A stretch of DNA of 64,000 nt from Siphonodentalium dalli. Taxonomy: Eukaryota > Mollusca > Scaphopoda > Gadilida > Siphonodentaliidae. A program made the translations under genes and the position numbers. Of this stretch, positions 1-11,290 are shown one piece after another. The notes under the pieces were generated by a model. It was not told the DNA's origin and did no database searches. It was given only the letters and a program-made list of their open reading frames with translations. Positions within the stretch are counted from its first letter, which is position 1; each line of letters starts with the position of its first letter. The stretch spans positions 43,593,797 through 43,657,796 of the forward strand of contig CP136061.1 of NCBI GenBank assembly GCA_032622095.1. Direction: 5' to 3'.

Positions 1-600
1 CTTATTGATCCCTGAAAAAATCAGTTTTCCCCGATTTTTTACACTAGTGAAACCTTATGTGCCTGGACTACAGGCCCGCTGCACCCTGAACAGATGTCAG
101 TTGTTTAAATTGGACATACATATAGATTAATGGGTTGGTTCTTGAATTTACATGGGGTTATCACACAAGGACAAGTGACATAATTTCATAAGCAATGGCC
201 TTACCACATCATTCATGCACTGGGGTTATAATGGCATTCCTATTTGCAGTTCAGATCAGTAATCAGATAACACAAAGTCTACACCGTGATGTCCGTTCAA
301 AGCGCCGATTACATGTACTGTGTATTCATCCTGTCCAAAATGTTATCATTTGAGATCGCACCCGTAGTATAGTAGTACATGTAGTAGACAACAAAGCAAC
401 ATGTGAGATATATTCGGATTTAAAACGAATTACAAGTATAACCCCAAGATTCATAAACCAAGACGTCATGGAACCATGTTGCCAAGTGCTACAACAACAA
501 ATACACGGACACAAGCTCAGAAGAAGAATAACATGTTGTGTAATGTGTACATGCTGGAATAATAAGCGCCAGATTATAAGTGTAATCAGTTGATATTTTA
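1..600. other. Gene-free flank
   Basis: I see no gene, tandem repeat or terminal-repeat structure here. The one short open frame on the minus strand has no recognisable domain and no splice-site support. Confidence 0.5.
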
Positions 601-1080
601 TAGGCGAAAAAGGGCGATAGCTCCGTCAAAATCCGCAGATCTGAACCACATTCAAAGTTGACTTGAACAATCTGTTGGATATTTCTGATGTCAAGTTTAG
701 TTGGAATTAGTTGATATTGACTGGAATTTTCCGGACAGTACGAAAATGGAAATGTATTGATATGAAAATGACTAAAGCTCTAATACAAAAAATCATCTGA
801 CCTGAACGATATCGGAACTCGACCTCACTACTGTAACTTATGTAATGTTTATTACTCGTACCAAGTTTCGTTCCGATCGGATATTATTCACCGGGCCATA
901 AATCAGAGAAAGAAAATCTTAATTGATATTGCCTAATATGTAATTGTCATTGTTCATACGTAGTCTCGTTTCGATCGGATAATTTGAACTGGAGACACAC
1001 GAACGGACGCGCGAACGGACGGACGACGCTGATTACAATAGTTCTCCGAAATTATCAGGGGGCAATAAATAACTTGAAAG
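601..1080. repeat. Interspersed 'gggcgatagctccg' repeat
   Basis: The stretch starts with an 'aaaaagggcgatagctccgt' phrase and ends with a 'cggacgcgcgaacggacgga' phrase. The same kind of wording ('aggggcataactc ... accaaattt ... gacggacggac') fills 1885-2830 and 43150-43530. It is non-coding. This repeat style is abundant in molluscan genomes as far as I know; the exact family is not determined. Confidence 0.5.
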
Positions 1081-1884
1081 TGAGGTTTTATCACAACTAA
1101 GTATGTTTTGCATTTTCACTTGTAGGCAATTTATAATTTAAAAATGAACATCTATTTGCTCCTTTTATCGAGCTACATGTATAATGCAGATGATACAATG
1201 ATGATATTTATTGTGACACCAGGACACAATTCACATAGTTCGCACCACATTTTATATTTACAAAACCATTGTTGACGTGCAGTTACTAACCAGTGATGGT
1301 GTGTGAAGTCAGACTTAGTGTAAACTAAGACTGACTTCGAACATTAGCTAATGGGAGGTCTATAATCATTAATGCTCATTTCAATGTTTGGCGTTTCAGG
1401 GAAATGTGTATCATAGCCATCGGTAAATATGATAGTTTGTGTTAAATTCCAAAGAGGACCTTCAAATGTATCATGTCAACTAGATTTATGGTAAATAGCC
1501 CGTCTGGTGTGATTTTAAAGCTAAATAATAAGTCATCATTGAATTAGCATACAGTGAGCCGAAAAGCCACAAAATGACAAAATCGTCACCATAATGATGT
1601 GTAATGATATGACTCCCATTCTGACTCAATTATTTGCCTACGATTGGCAGATATTGTTTTGGGCTTGTAATATACCGTACAGTAACAAGACATGCGAATT
1701 TGAACGACAGTACGCCTGAAATTCGCCGTACAACAAATAATCATGTCTTTCGGCGATCATTTTAAGAAACAGCAGAAAAACTCATGTTTGGTGCTATGAA
1801 AATAATTGTGGACCATTCTTACGTCATGTGTATAGCAATATTTAAACATGCAGACGTTTTAGATATAAGACAAGAGCTACGCTG
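1081..1884. other. No gene seen
   Basis: This is AT-rich, apparently unique sequence with no supported exon. The only structure I find is the small hairpin listed separately at 1305-1338. Confidence 0.45.
1305..1338. repeat. Short perfect-type hairpin
   Basis: GAAGTCAGACTTAG and CTAAGACTGACTTC flank a short TGTAAA-type loop, giving about 14 paired positions with one internal mismatch. Function unknown; it could be a relic of a small palindromic element. Confidence 0.5.
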
Positions 1885-2830
1885 GGCGTGCAATATACGC
1901 CCTCTCTTGGTTGGCGGAAACTGGTAAAAAAAGGGGCATAACTCTGGTAAAAATTGGCGGACGGAACTCAAATTTGAACTTGACCTGTGTTTTGGTGGGA
2001 GAAAGTAATATACCAAATTATCATTGAATCCGATAAGCTCTAGTAAAGTTATCATCCGGACAACAAATTTCAGGGATTTTCTAAGTCAAATTACGTTACA
2101 AAAGGGGCATAACTCCGGTGAAAATTGGCGGACGGAACCCAAATTCGAACTTGAGCTGTCTTTTCTCCTAATACACCCACATACCAAATTTGATTGAAAT
2201 CGGTTCACTCTAACTAAAGTTATCATCCGGACAACAAATTTCAGGGATTTTCTAAGTCAAATTACGTCAAAAAAGGGGCCATAACTCTCGCAAAAATTAT
2301 CGGATTAAAACGAAATTCGGACTTGAGCTGTATTTTGATATATGTAATCCACAAAAAAACAGGTTTTGCGTATAAACATTCCAAAATCGAGTTATCATCC
2401 GGAAACCAAAAAACATAAGTAAAACTGAATTTTCTGAGTCGAAAAAGGGGCATAACTCTGCCAAAAACAGAACCCAAGTTCGAACTTGACCTGTGTTTTG
2501 GTGGGAGAAAGTAATATACCAAATTTGGATTCATTCCGATAGACTATACTAAAGTTATCATCCGGACAACAAATTTCATGGATTTTCTAAGTCAAAAAAC
2601 GTTAAATAAGGGGCATAACTCCGGTGAAAATTGGCGGGCGGAACCCAAATTCGAACTTGAACTTACTTTTCGGCTAATAAAGCCACATACCAAATTTTGG
2701 TTCACTCTAACTAAAGTTATCATCCGGACAACAGGTTAACGGACGGACGGACGCCCGGACGCCCGCCCGCCCGCCCGGACGGACAGACAAATACTATAAT
2801 ATGGCCTTTTTTTCAAAAGGGCGTATACAA
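1885..2830. repeat. Five tandem ~172-bp units
   Basis: The phrase 'aggggcataactc' recurs near 1929, 2101, 2273, 2446 and 2609, each followed by 'aaattggcgg', 'gaacttgacctg' and 'gttatcatccggacaaca'. The block ends in a run of (GGAC)/(GCCC) units. Short inverted words (atacgccc near 1895; gggcgtat near 2820) bound it. Open frames inside repeat each other and are not genes. Confidence 0.85.
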
Positions 2831-4600
2831 ATCGGTGTTTATCACACAGACGATCCGTAGAATTTCACCTAATAATCGTGATTTATGAGGACGTACTTTA
2901 TATCCAGAAATTATAGATAGTATATTTTAGAAGTATAGTATACTTTATATTATTCAGAGAGATTTTATCTTCTTGTTGGGTCCTGGTTTTTAACAATCAC
3001 GAATGTTCGGTAAAAAATGAAATTGTCCTGCATAATATCCGGTGTCGGATATACATAGTGAATGTGTCAACAGAGTATGAAAAGAGTCAGCCCAGTCAGA
3101 GGACCATTGTCACATGTGTGTATCAAGATCATTTCTGGTTGACATGCATGCTTTCCGAGTCACCTAATCCAATCGGTCGGTTGCCTGTGTCAGACAGACT
3201 GATATAATCAAGATAATTCCTGTGTTGTGGTCTGCCTGAAATTTGGTCTGGTTGTAAGATATCCATAAATTGTTTTATTGGGCCAATTTGTTTACATTGA
3301 ATCTGAGGAAACATGAAATTGCAAAGTGTTAAAATTGGGATACGTTGGTAGTTTCTGGTGTCAAAAGTATAAATTATTATGTTTTATCTAGCTTGTTTAG
3401 CAATTAAGCACATTTGGATACAACTAAAAGTTGTTTATTATTTATATTTTGTTTTTTAGAAATTTTCGTAATTTGATATTCCTTATTCCTTAACCACAGA
3501 ACAACACATACGTGTGAAGGAGGTGAACTTGGTCGCACTCGTGTGTTATTCAGCACCCGTTTGTTATGGCAGCCCTCGTTGTGTAACATTGCGCCACCAC
3601 AGACTCGTGTGATAACGTTCATCACATTCACAAAGTCGTAGCTGTAAGGCATAAACAGCAGAAATTTAAAATTAATTTTGTTCCGGCACTTTGTTCCCGT
3701 TATATAATGCATGTCATTGTACGAGCGAACGTCTGGAGTAGTCAACGTGTTATAATTACATTACATTATTAACAGACAGTATTAATACAAATTCATAGTG
3801 TGCTTTGCTGACATATATTAAATGAATGATAACTGTAGATGATAGCAATTGCTTACTTATAGTATGGTTATATACAGATAGACACATTTCCGCCATACAT
3901 CATATTCGTAGACCGAAGTCAGTGGACTTTATCGTTTCATTTATGATGAACCACGAGATTCTTATATTTTAATATATCTACCGCTCACTACCTCTACAGC
4001 CTACATAAAGCCTGCATAATAAACGTTATACGTTTATTACGTCAAAGTAGCTATATTAGGTCAACGTAACTTTATTAGTACTACTTCCATGACGTAATTG
4101 TATATGCAAACTGCGCAGGTAACTATCAACGCGTAAACCTCGCCCAATAGATGTGATATTGGGACGTTTTTATTGTCCACAATTCACCGTAATTGACACA
4201 AAATTCGTAATCGGATATGTGTTTTCGCTCTGAAACATCGATAAGCCATTAGCTAAAGGCCAGCTTAGAATAACTATTAAAAAATCCAACGAACTATTTC
4301 GCTCTAAGCTGCACTCCGGTTTTCCCACGTCATGAATGATAATTAGTTTGCTTGACCTAATAAATGTAAGGGCGTCATCGAAGTAACGAATGTAAAACTG
4401 AGGAAAATGATAGATTTACCTCTCAAAATGCAAGTTTTGTGCGATGGATAAATAAAATATGTAGCTAATGTTGTCGCTAAAAATATTTATGTCCGCCCGG
4501 GGGACATGGCATTTATTGGACTCGGCAGATTCTCGCCCAATAGATGTTCAAATCCCCTTCACGGACATATCAGTTTAAGCGACGACACTAGCTATAAATC
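2831..4600. other. No gene seen
   Basis: No domain-bearing open frame or convincing exon. A 113-codon minus-strand frame at 3404-3745 starts at TTG and resembles nothing I know. No clear repeats. Confidence 0.45.
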
Positions 4601-4605
4601 GCAAG

Positions 4606-4830
4606 GTGTTGATTCTCCAAATATGCCCGTTATTTCGTCAAAAACACTTCTTCAAATATCTCCGTTATTTAGTTAATAAAAATAATTTCTTATTTCATAA
4701 TTCGCGCTATTTCGTCATTTCGATGCATTTTTTATTCCGCAATTTCGCTGTATTTTCCTATTTCGCTTTTTCGTGGTATTTCATATTTCGATAATTCGCT
4801 ATATTTGACATATTATGGGATATTGGCATG
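4606..4830 (+). repeat. Dispersed 'tatttcgct' repeat, copy 1
   Basis: This block is a close copy of 35813-36040. Both contain 'cacttcttcaaatatctc', a degenerate series of TATTTCG(C)T words, and the shared ending 'gacatattatgggatat'. The plus-strand open frame here is only a by-product of the repeated word. Confidence 0.75.
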
Positions 4831-4883
4831 CCTCAACGGATGGCGTGGCATGCCACATACCCTTTATCACTGAGGAATTTTAA

Positions 4884-7310
4884 CTAATAGTTTTGTATTA
4901 CTACAGAGTAACATTGGTCTGTATCAGGTGTCATATTACATATATATAGCAAGAATACACTTGTGTCTATGATCACCAAGTCTAAAACATCGTAGATATG
5001 TTCGGAGAGCGACGGCATGTGACCTCCGAGGAAAACTGACATAAGATCTGTTGGTGCGAGAGATGCGAGGAACAGATACACATCGATCCCGTGTTTATTT
5101 AGTATCATTTCCCAGTGCTGATCAACTAAATGTATCACTGTGGCCGACCTGCAAGACCAAAACACATGGTATAACTCGTGGTTGTAATCCATGTCGCACA
5201 AACTGCACGTCAGATTATTTTCGTAAGTTGATTTGTTGAGCAGCTTTGCTAAGTGTCTCAGTGGCTTCGAGAATGATCGGTGGGATTTGCACAGATTCCA
5301 AATTTCCCATGTTCCAATGGCAGCGCATGAATAGTGAGAGCTCGGTATTGAGCGCAGTCGAGCGATACCACGAAGAGTAATAGTTTGTTTCGACTGTCTC
5401 GCGAACCAGTCTCTTCCATTCGTTTTTCGATGGGAATAATCCTGTGTCCATGAAGACAGTGAGGAATGTTAAAAGATGATATTCCTCTAGTAAGGTGAAA
5501 ATGTCCTTAACAAATCCTGACATGGAGCGACCAAATAGCCGATATTGATGTGCCTTGAAAAGAAATATCCTCAACGGAGTCTGGTGGCCCACCGGTATGT
5601 GTATGAGTTTTTCAAGGAAGTACAGTTTCCGCAGATGAATTTCCATCTCGACTGGAAGCAATCCCAGGAGACTAAGCGCCACAGTCGTTGGTGTCCTGGT
5701 TGGAAGAGATTGCACATGTTTCACACATACACGGAATGACCGTTCGATTGTTAGCAGAGTAGATTTGTTGTCTAATGGAAGTAATTCGCTCCCATATAGA
5801 GCTTTGGGGAGAACGATACATTTCAGTAACTTGGCCATTACGGATGGAGAACAAGATCTCGTCATTGGCTTCCCTGCTAGAGCGAAGTATGTATTTCTCA
5901 TTTTATGAGATATCTGTTCCGAACGATTGGCTGAATTGTTGAATTTCCCTTGGGTAATTCCGAGATGAGAACATTCTGTAACTTCACTGAGAGTATGGCC
6001 TCCGAGCAGCCATGTTCTGTTCTGTTTATTTAGCCGGACACTTTCATTAAAAATAACAACTGGAAAAGTTGAACCTCCAAGTCACACTGTAATCGTGACA
6101 GATAGATAGTATTTCATCGAGACCAGCTTTGGAGAGCGATACAATTGCGATATCGTCTGCTGTAGTTGGGGCAGAGCATACGATGTTGTGAATTGCCATC
6201 CCCTGTTGTGCCGCAGTTAGTTTTAGGAGCAAGTCATTCACATACACCAAGTAAAAGAACGATGAACTGACAGCTCCTTGGCGCGTTCCGTGTGAGATAG
6301 GGAATGGATCCGACACACCGCCATTGTACAGTATTTTGCTGCAGCAATCCTTATGCATGTTGCTGATTAATCTAAGAGGTTTACCTCGAATTCCAAATTG
6401 ATATAATTTCAACATTAGGCCTGTGAGCCAGACGCGATCGAAAGCCTTCGCCGAGTCCAGGAAACACACAAACGCGCGAGAACCCTTGTCAGAAGCATAT
6501 GCCACGGCTTCCTGTAATACGAAAGATGACATCGTGCAGCTGATATTCTTCTGGAAGCCGCTCTGTTACTCACTTGGGAAATTGACACATAGAGGACTTT
6601 TCCACACGCGGTTCATAATGACTGCTTCAAAAACTTTGTAGATAACTGGTAAGAGCGTTATCGCACGATAGCTGTCAGGCAGGTGTGGTTCTTTTGGTGA
6701 CCCCTTATACAAAGGGACAATAAGTCCCGTTTTCATTTCTCGTGGTACGTGTTCAAATTTAAGGATGCCGTTGTAAAGAACACACAACAAACGTATGACC
6801 GAGTCTGGACTGTAGATGAGATGTTCGTTTGAGATATTATCTTCACCTCCAGACTTGTTAACTTTTAACGCACACACGACAGAACGGATGTCCTTTGGTG
6901 ATATTTGTGCGCACAAATCTACAGATGAAAGATCTGCATTGTCCGAATTTGGTAAACGAGTTGACAGTAGATATGACATATTGTTCGAAAGCTGGCTCGT
7001 CGTGTGTAGGTTCGCTGTACAACTGTTCAAAGTAGTCCCTCCAGCCAGTAAGTATGTTAGGCCTCAGTGTCAGCGACGGGGATAACTCTAGTCCAGGTTC
7101 TAACACCCAAATGCCATTTGTGTCTACATTGCATGACTGTGTCACCTCTATAGGTGCACTGAATTCGCACCATGCAAGAGGCAAATGAGCTGCGTATTGC
7201 CAAGGGTATGTGGAAACCAACCAGCGAGCGAATGTACATGTCCCGCTTTGTCGGCGAATTCTCAAAAATAGTGTTTCAATATTGCAATATTCATGACGGG
7301 GAGATGCCAT
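4884..7310 (-). pseudogene. Decayed LINE ORF2 (reverse transcriptase)
   Basis: Minus-strand fragments read in order as a non-LTR retrotransposon polyprotein. A pre-RT linker ends in WRDYFEQLY (about 7040). The RT finger carries KSGGEDNISNEHL and the RAITLLPVIYKVFE motif (6566-7030). The palm has FLDSAKAFDRV and GTRQGA (6047-6532), the thumb and C-terminal region follow (5215-5901), and there is a terminal zinc knuckle CSLCDMDYNHELYHVFWSC (near 5150-5210). The copy is dead. A TAA stop lies at 6566-6568, frames shift near 5210 and between 5901 and 6047, and the catalytic YADD box reads TADD. No intact endonuclease domain is visible, so it is probably 5'-truncated. It is related to jockey/CR1-group elements but clearly different from the LINE at 59.7-63.3 kb. 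Confidence 0.88.
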
Positions 7311-7570
7311 GCTTTCTAATGATGTGTAATAAGTATTTGTTCATTTCGTAAAATGCAAGAAATTTAAGTTTATATATCTAGCCCTGTTAATGTTACTGGG
7401 AATAGCCCTCGTGTTCACCGATCCACAGCTCGACGTTCGTGGCCAGTTATTACGCTTAGTTCTCAAAAGTAGTTTTTAAATGTTGCAACATTAATGGGGA
7501 GGTGCTATGCTTTCGAACGAATTGAATTGTTTCATTGCGTGAAATGCGAGAAAATTGAGCTTATATCTCT
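7250..7570. repeat. Diverged ~200-bp duplication
   Basis: The stretch near 7255-7390 ('attctcaaaaatagt', 'gggagatgccatgctttc', 'cgtaaaatgcaagaaattta') is repeated near 7455-7580 ('gttctcaaaagtagt', 'gggaggtgctatgctttc', 'cgtgaaatgcgagaaaatt'). It joins the upstream edge of the LINE remnant to the PLE boundary. Confidence 0.65.
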
Positions 7571-7637
7571 ATTCCTAAATGGGAATAAAATAAAGTAACA
7601 CCATTTAAGACTCATTTGAGTTTTTAAAAAACACGAG

Positions 7638-7666
7638 CTTTCGGCTATCTAGTAGCCTTTATCAAG
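7638..7666 (-). ncRNA. Hammerhead-like core in PLE 3' segment
   Basis: Read on the minus strand: CTTGATAAA, then a GGCTA/TAGCC stem with a short loop, then GAAAG. This resembles the hammerhead pattern CUGANGA - stem II - GAAA. Penelope-like elements are known to carry hammerhead motifs. The first box is degenerate (UUGAUAA) and I cannot identify stem III and the cleavage site with certainty, so activity is doubtful. Confidence 0.35.
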
Positions 7667-8342
7667 TATGAAGTGAACAAATAGTGAAAAGTCGTTGACG
7701 TTGAAAGTGTCCCTCACGATGACGTGCATAACAAGAGTGACGGAAAGCGTCTACTCCCGAGTGCCGAATTCCCCGGAAATTATGCAGTACAGCGTAATGT
7801 GGGAGAAAACCATAGTCCCTGTTTAACCCTTTCCGGATGGTATCCATATAGGTTATCAATTTTAACTCTACTGTTTTCCTTGCTCTCAGTCGTTTCAATC
7901 CTGCTCTGAGAACTCTGACCTCGAGGTCTTCCTCTGAATGGCGAGAAGAGTTAAAATGTTCTCCCACGGGCACGAATATATGTTCTGATGTTATGTCGTG
8001 CCGGTGTCTATTCATGCGGCCTCTGAGGGTTTGGCCCGTCTCTCAGATGTAGATAAGCCCGGGACACTGTCTGTACGTCAGAGCATAAACAACACCTTCA
8101 GAGCTGCACGAGAATAACCCACTCGGTGTGATAGATTTCCCGGTACTGTTGGTCAAAGTTCCATTTGTCACAGAAGAGCATGTTGCACAATTCCATATTC
8201 CGCAGGGGTATGTTCCGTTCTGTTGGTTGTTATGCAAGTTCTGTGCTCTAACTAGACTCTTTCGGAGGTTCGGAGGTTGTCGATATGACATTAAAGGTAA
8301 TACAAGGAAAATATCACGCAGTTTGTCATCATTTTGAAGCAC
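7662..8342 (-). pseudogene. PLE GIY-YIG endonuclease domain, broken in YIG
   Basis: This is the C-terminal nuclease module of the PLE, which nicks target DNA for retrotransposition. A Cys-rich stretch (NCATCSS) leads into VVYAL, equivalent to the GIY part, then RQCPGLIYI. The codon for the glycine of YIG is a TGA stop at 8043-8045; copy 2 has GGA at the same place. After the stop the frame continues unchanged as ETGQTLRGRMN and HFNSSRHSEEDLEVRVL to 7662. A second difference from copy 2 is the absence of a 10-base segment near 7690, which gives this copy another C-terminus. The frame also differs from that of the RT ORF. Confidence 0.88.
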
Positions 8343-8502
8343 ACATTGTAGGTCCTTGGCGATAGTTTTTAGTTTTTGTAATTTTGGATGAAATGTGACT
8401 ACCAGTGGTATTTTTGATGGAGTATTCTGATGGTTGTCGTCGGAATTATACTGAAGTATAGTTCCACCCTGTCCCTGACAACTGCCTTTTTTATCTCTCT
8501 GT

Positions 8503-10476
8503 TTACAACTCTCTGCTTATATCCCAGGTTGACGAAGTTCTGCTGAAGATGCCCGATTTGTATGTCCTGCGTTTTCGAGTCACTGCATATCCTATATTAT
8601 AACGTAGAGCTTGGCTGTATATGACGGACGATTTAGTGTGATCGGGGTGGAAACTGTTCGGGTTCAGGTAAGTAAATTTGTCCGTAGGTTTGCGATAGAA
8701 GTTCGTGTTGATGTGGCCGTCTACAATGCTGATAGTAACATCCAAGAAGTTGACAGACTCTTTAGAATGCTCCATTTTGAGATTTATATCAGGGTGTTGG
8801 TCATTAAATGCCGCGTGGAATTCCTTCAGTCTATCTTCGCCATGTTCCCAAGTGAAGAAAATATCATCTATGAACCTGTAGTAGTTCGATGGCTTGAGGT
8901 CCGATGACTGAAGAAAAGTAGTTTCTAGATTGTCCATGAATATATTAGCGAATTGAGGAGCCATAGGCGTACCCATGGCTGTTCCCTTAATTTGAACGAA
9001 ATTGTCGCCGTTATACTGGAAATTGTTGTGTGTAAGAACAAACTCTGATAGTTTTAGAGTGACTTCCACTGGGAGAGAAGAGCCGATGGTTGTTCCTTCA
9101 ATCGCACTTTTGATAGCAGCTAACCCGTTCCTGGTAGGAATATTTGAATATAATGCTTCTACGTCCATAGTTACAAGAATAGTCCCTTTCTCAACCGCAT
9201 CGATACTTGCCAACTTGTTGAGAAAGTCTGTTGTGTCTTTAAGATAGCTTCTAGTAGACTTAACAATCGGTTGAAGTTCCCTATCTATTCTGCGTGAAAT
9301 GTTCTCAGTTAACGTTCCCAGACCAGATACAATCGGGCGCCCTGGGTTGTTTTCCTTGTGTATTTTTGGAAGTATATAGAAATATCCAGGTTTAGGTTGC
9401 GACGGAATATCGTGCTGTATGCTCTCGCGAATTGTTTCTGGAAATGATTTCAACAATTTATTTAGTTCACGTTTGTATTTCGGCGTCGGATCTTCCATCA
9501 CATGAGCGTAATAATTCTCGTTCGAGAGTTGGCGTTTGACTTCAGCATCATATTTGTCAGAATCAATAACTACTGTGGCACCTCCTTTATCGGCGGGTTT
9601 AATAACCAAATTCGTATTGTTCTTTAAAGATTTCACAGCTTTGCGTTCCTGATATGACGTATTGTATCGGGTTTTGTTACGTTTGTTTAGTATTTCGCTC
9701 ACAGCACGATTTCTAAATGTAGATATGTAAGTATCTAGACAATCACTTCGCCCAGATGGGGGAGTCCATGTAGACTGCTTCTTAGAAACATCCCAAGCAT
9801 CAGAACAATTATCGGCGAGAGAAGTTTGACTGTCATTAGTTTCATCTTTCTCATTGCGTTCGTGAAAATATTCTTTCAGTCTCATTCGGCGGAAATATTC
9901 TTCCAATTCACCACATAGATTAATTTGATCAAGATTGGTAGTTGAGCAAAACGAAAGTCCCTTTTCTAAAACACTTTTTTCATGGGAGTCCAACTGGTGA
10001 GATGAAAGGTTTATAACAATGTCTTTTCGTTCTGTTTCAGTGTCGTCAGATTGTCGAGACATAGAATCAGTTTGGCGGACATTTGAATGAATTAGTGCTT
10101 GTAACTTTTTGTGTTTCCGATGAATAAGTTCATCGAGAGATTTCTTGTAAATGTCAGGAAAATTGAAACTAGTGCCACTTACATTTTCAAAAGAAAGTCC
10201 GAATTCCTCCTTCAGTCGACGTTGTCTACTGTAACATATGTCGATAACATGATTTCTCAGTTTAGCTGAAGTTCTGTCACATAGATTATTAGAATAGTCT
10301 GTATTGAAGGTGGTCCTTAGAGGGTTAGTGATGCGTAGTCCATTGGGAATGATGTTCAACTGCTTACATCTCTTCAGAAAGAAGATGTCGCTATCCACTT
10401 TCGCCAACTGTTTCTTGATTTTCACTAATTTCCACTTCTGTCGGCTGTTTTCGGTGTTCTGGTACGATTCAGACAT
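8503..10476 (-). CDS. Penelope-like reverse transcriptase
   Basis: The frame is open for 657 codons from the ATG at 10474-10476 (and to 10509 without an ATG). An N-terminal basic/coiled region of about 280 residues precedes the RT core. Motifs in order: VIKPADKGGATVVID, YFYILPKIHK followed by NPGRPIVSG, MDVEALYSNIP, GTAMGTPMAPQFANIFM, RFIDDIFFTW with the catalytic DD pair, and NFLDVTI. These are diagnostic of Penelope-like RTs, which are related to telomerase RT rather than to LINE RTs. The enzyme would copy PLE RNA at nicked chromosomal ends. This ORF has no internal stop, but the nuclease module downstream is broken, so the element is probably not autonomous. I cannot decide between the Neptune, Poseidon and Penelope clades. 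Confidence 0.93.
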   Translation of the reverse strand: MSESYQNTENSRQKWKLVKIKKQLAKVDSDIFFLKRCKQLNIIPNGLRITNPLRTTFNTDYSNNLCDRTSAKLRNHVIDICYSRQRRLKEEFGLSFENVSGTSFNFPDIYKKSLDELIHRKHKKLQALIHSNVRQTDSMSRQSDDTETERKDIVINLSSHQLDSHEKSVLEKGLSFCSTTNLDQINLCGELEEYFRRMRLKEYFHERNEKDETNDSQTSLADNCSDAWDVSKKQSTWTPPSGRSDCLDTYISTFRNRAVSEILNKRNKTRYNTSYQERKAVKSLKNNTNLVIKPADKGGATVVIDSDKYDAEVKRQLSNENYYAHVMEDPTPKYKRELNKLLKSFPETIRESIQHDIPSQPKPGYFYILPKIHKENNPGRPIVSGLGTLTENISRRIDRELQPIVKSTRSYLKDTTDFLNKLASIDAVEKGTILVTMDVEALYSNIPTRNGLAAIKSAIEGTTIGSSLPVEVTLKLSEFVLTHNNFQYNGDNFVQIKGTAMGTPMAPQFANIFMDNLETTFLQSSDLKPSNYYRFIDDIFFTWEHGEDRLKEFHAAFNDQHPDINLKMEHSKESVNFLDVTISIVDGHINTNFYRKPTDKFTYLNPNSFHPDHTKSSVIYSQALRYNIGYAVTRKRRTYKSGIFSRTSSTWDISREL

Positions 10477-10574
10477 TATTGAAGTATATGCCGTATGAGT
10501 CTGTGTCAATAATAAATGGAAATAAAATAAAGTAACACCATTTAAGACTCATTTGAGTTTTTAAAAAACACGAG

Positions 10575-10603
10575 CTTTCGGCTATCTAGTAGCCTTTATC
10601 AAG
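10575..10603 (-). ncRNA. Hammerhead-like core, copy 2
   Basis: Same sequence and reading as 7638-7666, at the equivalent place in the second PLE unit. That both copies keep the GGCTA/TAGCC stem and GAAA says only that they are recent relatives. Confidence 0.35.
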
Positions 10604-10687
10604 TATGAAGTGAACAAATAGTGAAAAGTCGTTGACGTTGAAAGTGTCCCTCACGATGACGTGCATAACAAGAGTGACGGAAAGCGT

Positions 10688-11290
10688 CTACGTCGCGGCT
10701 GCTCCCGAGTGCCGAATTCCCCGGAAATTATGCAGTACAGCGTAATGTGAGAGAACACCATAGTCCCTGTTTAACCATTTCCGGATGGTATCCATATAGG
10801 TTATCAATTTTAACTCTACTGTTTTCCTTGCTCTCAGTCGTTTCAATCCTGCTCTGAGAACTCTGACCTCGAGGTCTTCCTCTGAATGGCGAGAAGAGTT
10901 AAAATGTTCTCCCACGGACACGAATATATTTTCTGATGTTATGTCGTGCCGGTGTCCATTCATGCGGCCTCTGAGGGTTTGGCCCGTCTCTCCGATGTAG
11001 ATAAGCCCGGGACACTGTCTGCACGTCAGAGCATAAACAACACCTTCAGAGCTGCCCGAGAATAACCCACTCGGTGTGATAGATTTCCCGGTACTGTTGG
11101 TCAGAGTTCCATTTGTCACAGAAGAGCATGTTGCACAATTCCATATTCCGCACAGGTATGTTCCGTTCTGTTGGTTGTTATGCAAGTTCTCTGCTCTAAC
11201 TAGACTCTTTCGGAGGTTCGGAGGTTGTCGATATGACATTAAAGGTAATTCAGGGAAAATATCACGCAGTTTGTCATCATTTTGAAGCAC
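10688..11290 (-). CDS. PLE GIY-YIG endonuclease region, uninterrupted
   Basis: The frame is open for 200 codons and covers the C-terminal PLE module: SYRQPPNLRKSLVRA, the Cys pair NCATCSS, VVYALTCRQCPGLIYIGETG with a complete YIG, GRMNGHRHDI with the conserved arginine and histidines, and HFNSSRHSEEDLEVR. No initiator is visible (the frame starts at TTG), as expected for a C-terminal part of a larger polyprotein. It lacks its own functional RT because the copy is truncated upstream. Confidence 0.85.
   Translation of the reverse strand: MLQNDDKLRDIFPELPLMSYRQPPNLRKSLVRAENLHNNQQNGTYLCGIWNCATCSSVTNGTLTNSTGKSITPSGLFSGSSEGVVYALTCRQCPGLIYIGETGQTLRGRMNGHRHDITSENIFVSVGEHFNSSRHSEEDLEVRVLRAGLKRLRARKTVELKLITYMDTIRKWLNRDYGVLSHYAVLHNFRGIRHSGAAAT

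Larger units (their letters stand above)
7579..10509 (-). mobile_element. Penelope-like retroelement, copy 1
   Basis: This near-complete minus-strand unit holds a Penelope-type RT (8503-10476), a GIY-YIG nuclease region (7662-8342) and a 3' non-coding segment with a structured, hammerhead-like core. The same 3' segment, beginning 'ggaataaaataaagtaacac', is found again at 10521, immediately upstream of the RT start. Two units therefore sit head to tail, as Penelope-like elements often do. RT and nuclease frames are separated by a damaged linker (8343-8502). Confidence 0.9.

Noticed and set aside
1819-2534. Minus-strand frames containing LVYYFLPPKHRSSSNL twice
   Set aside because: They are shadows of the 172-bp tandem repeat.
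3404-3745. 113-codon minus-strand frame
   Set aside because: Starts at TTG and shows no domain; probably chance.
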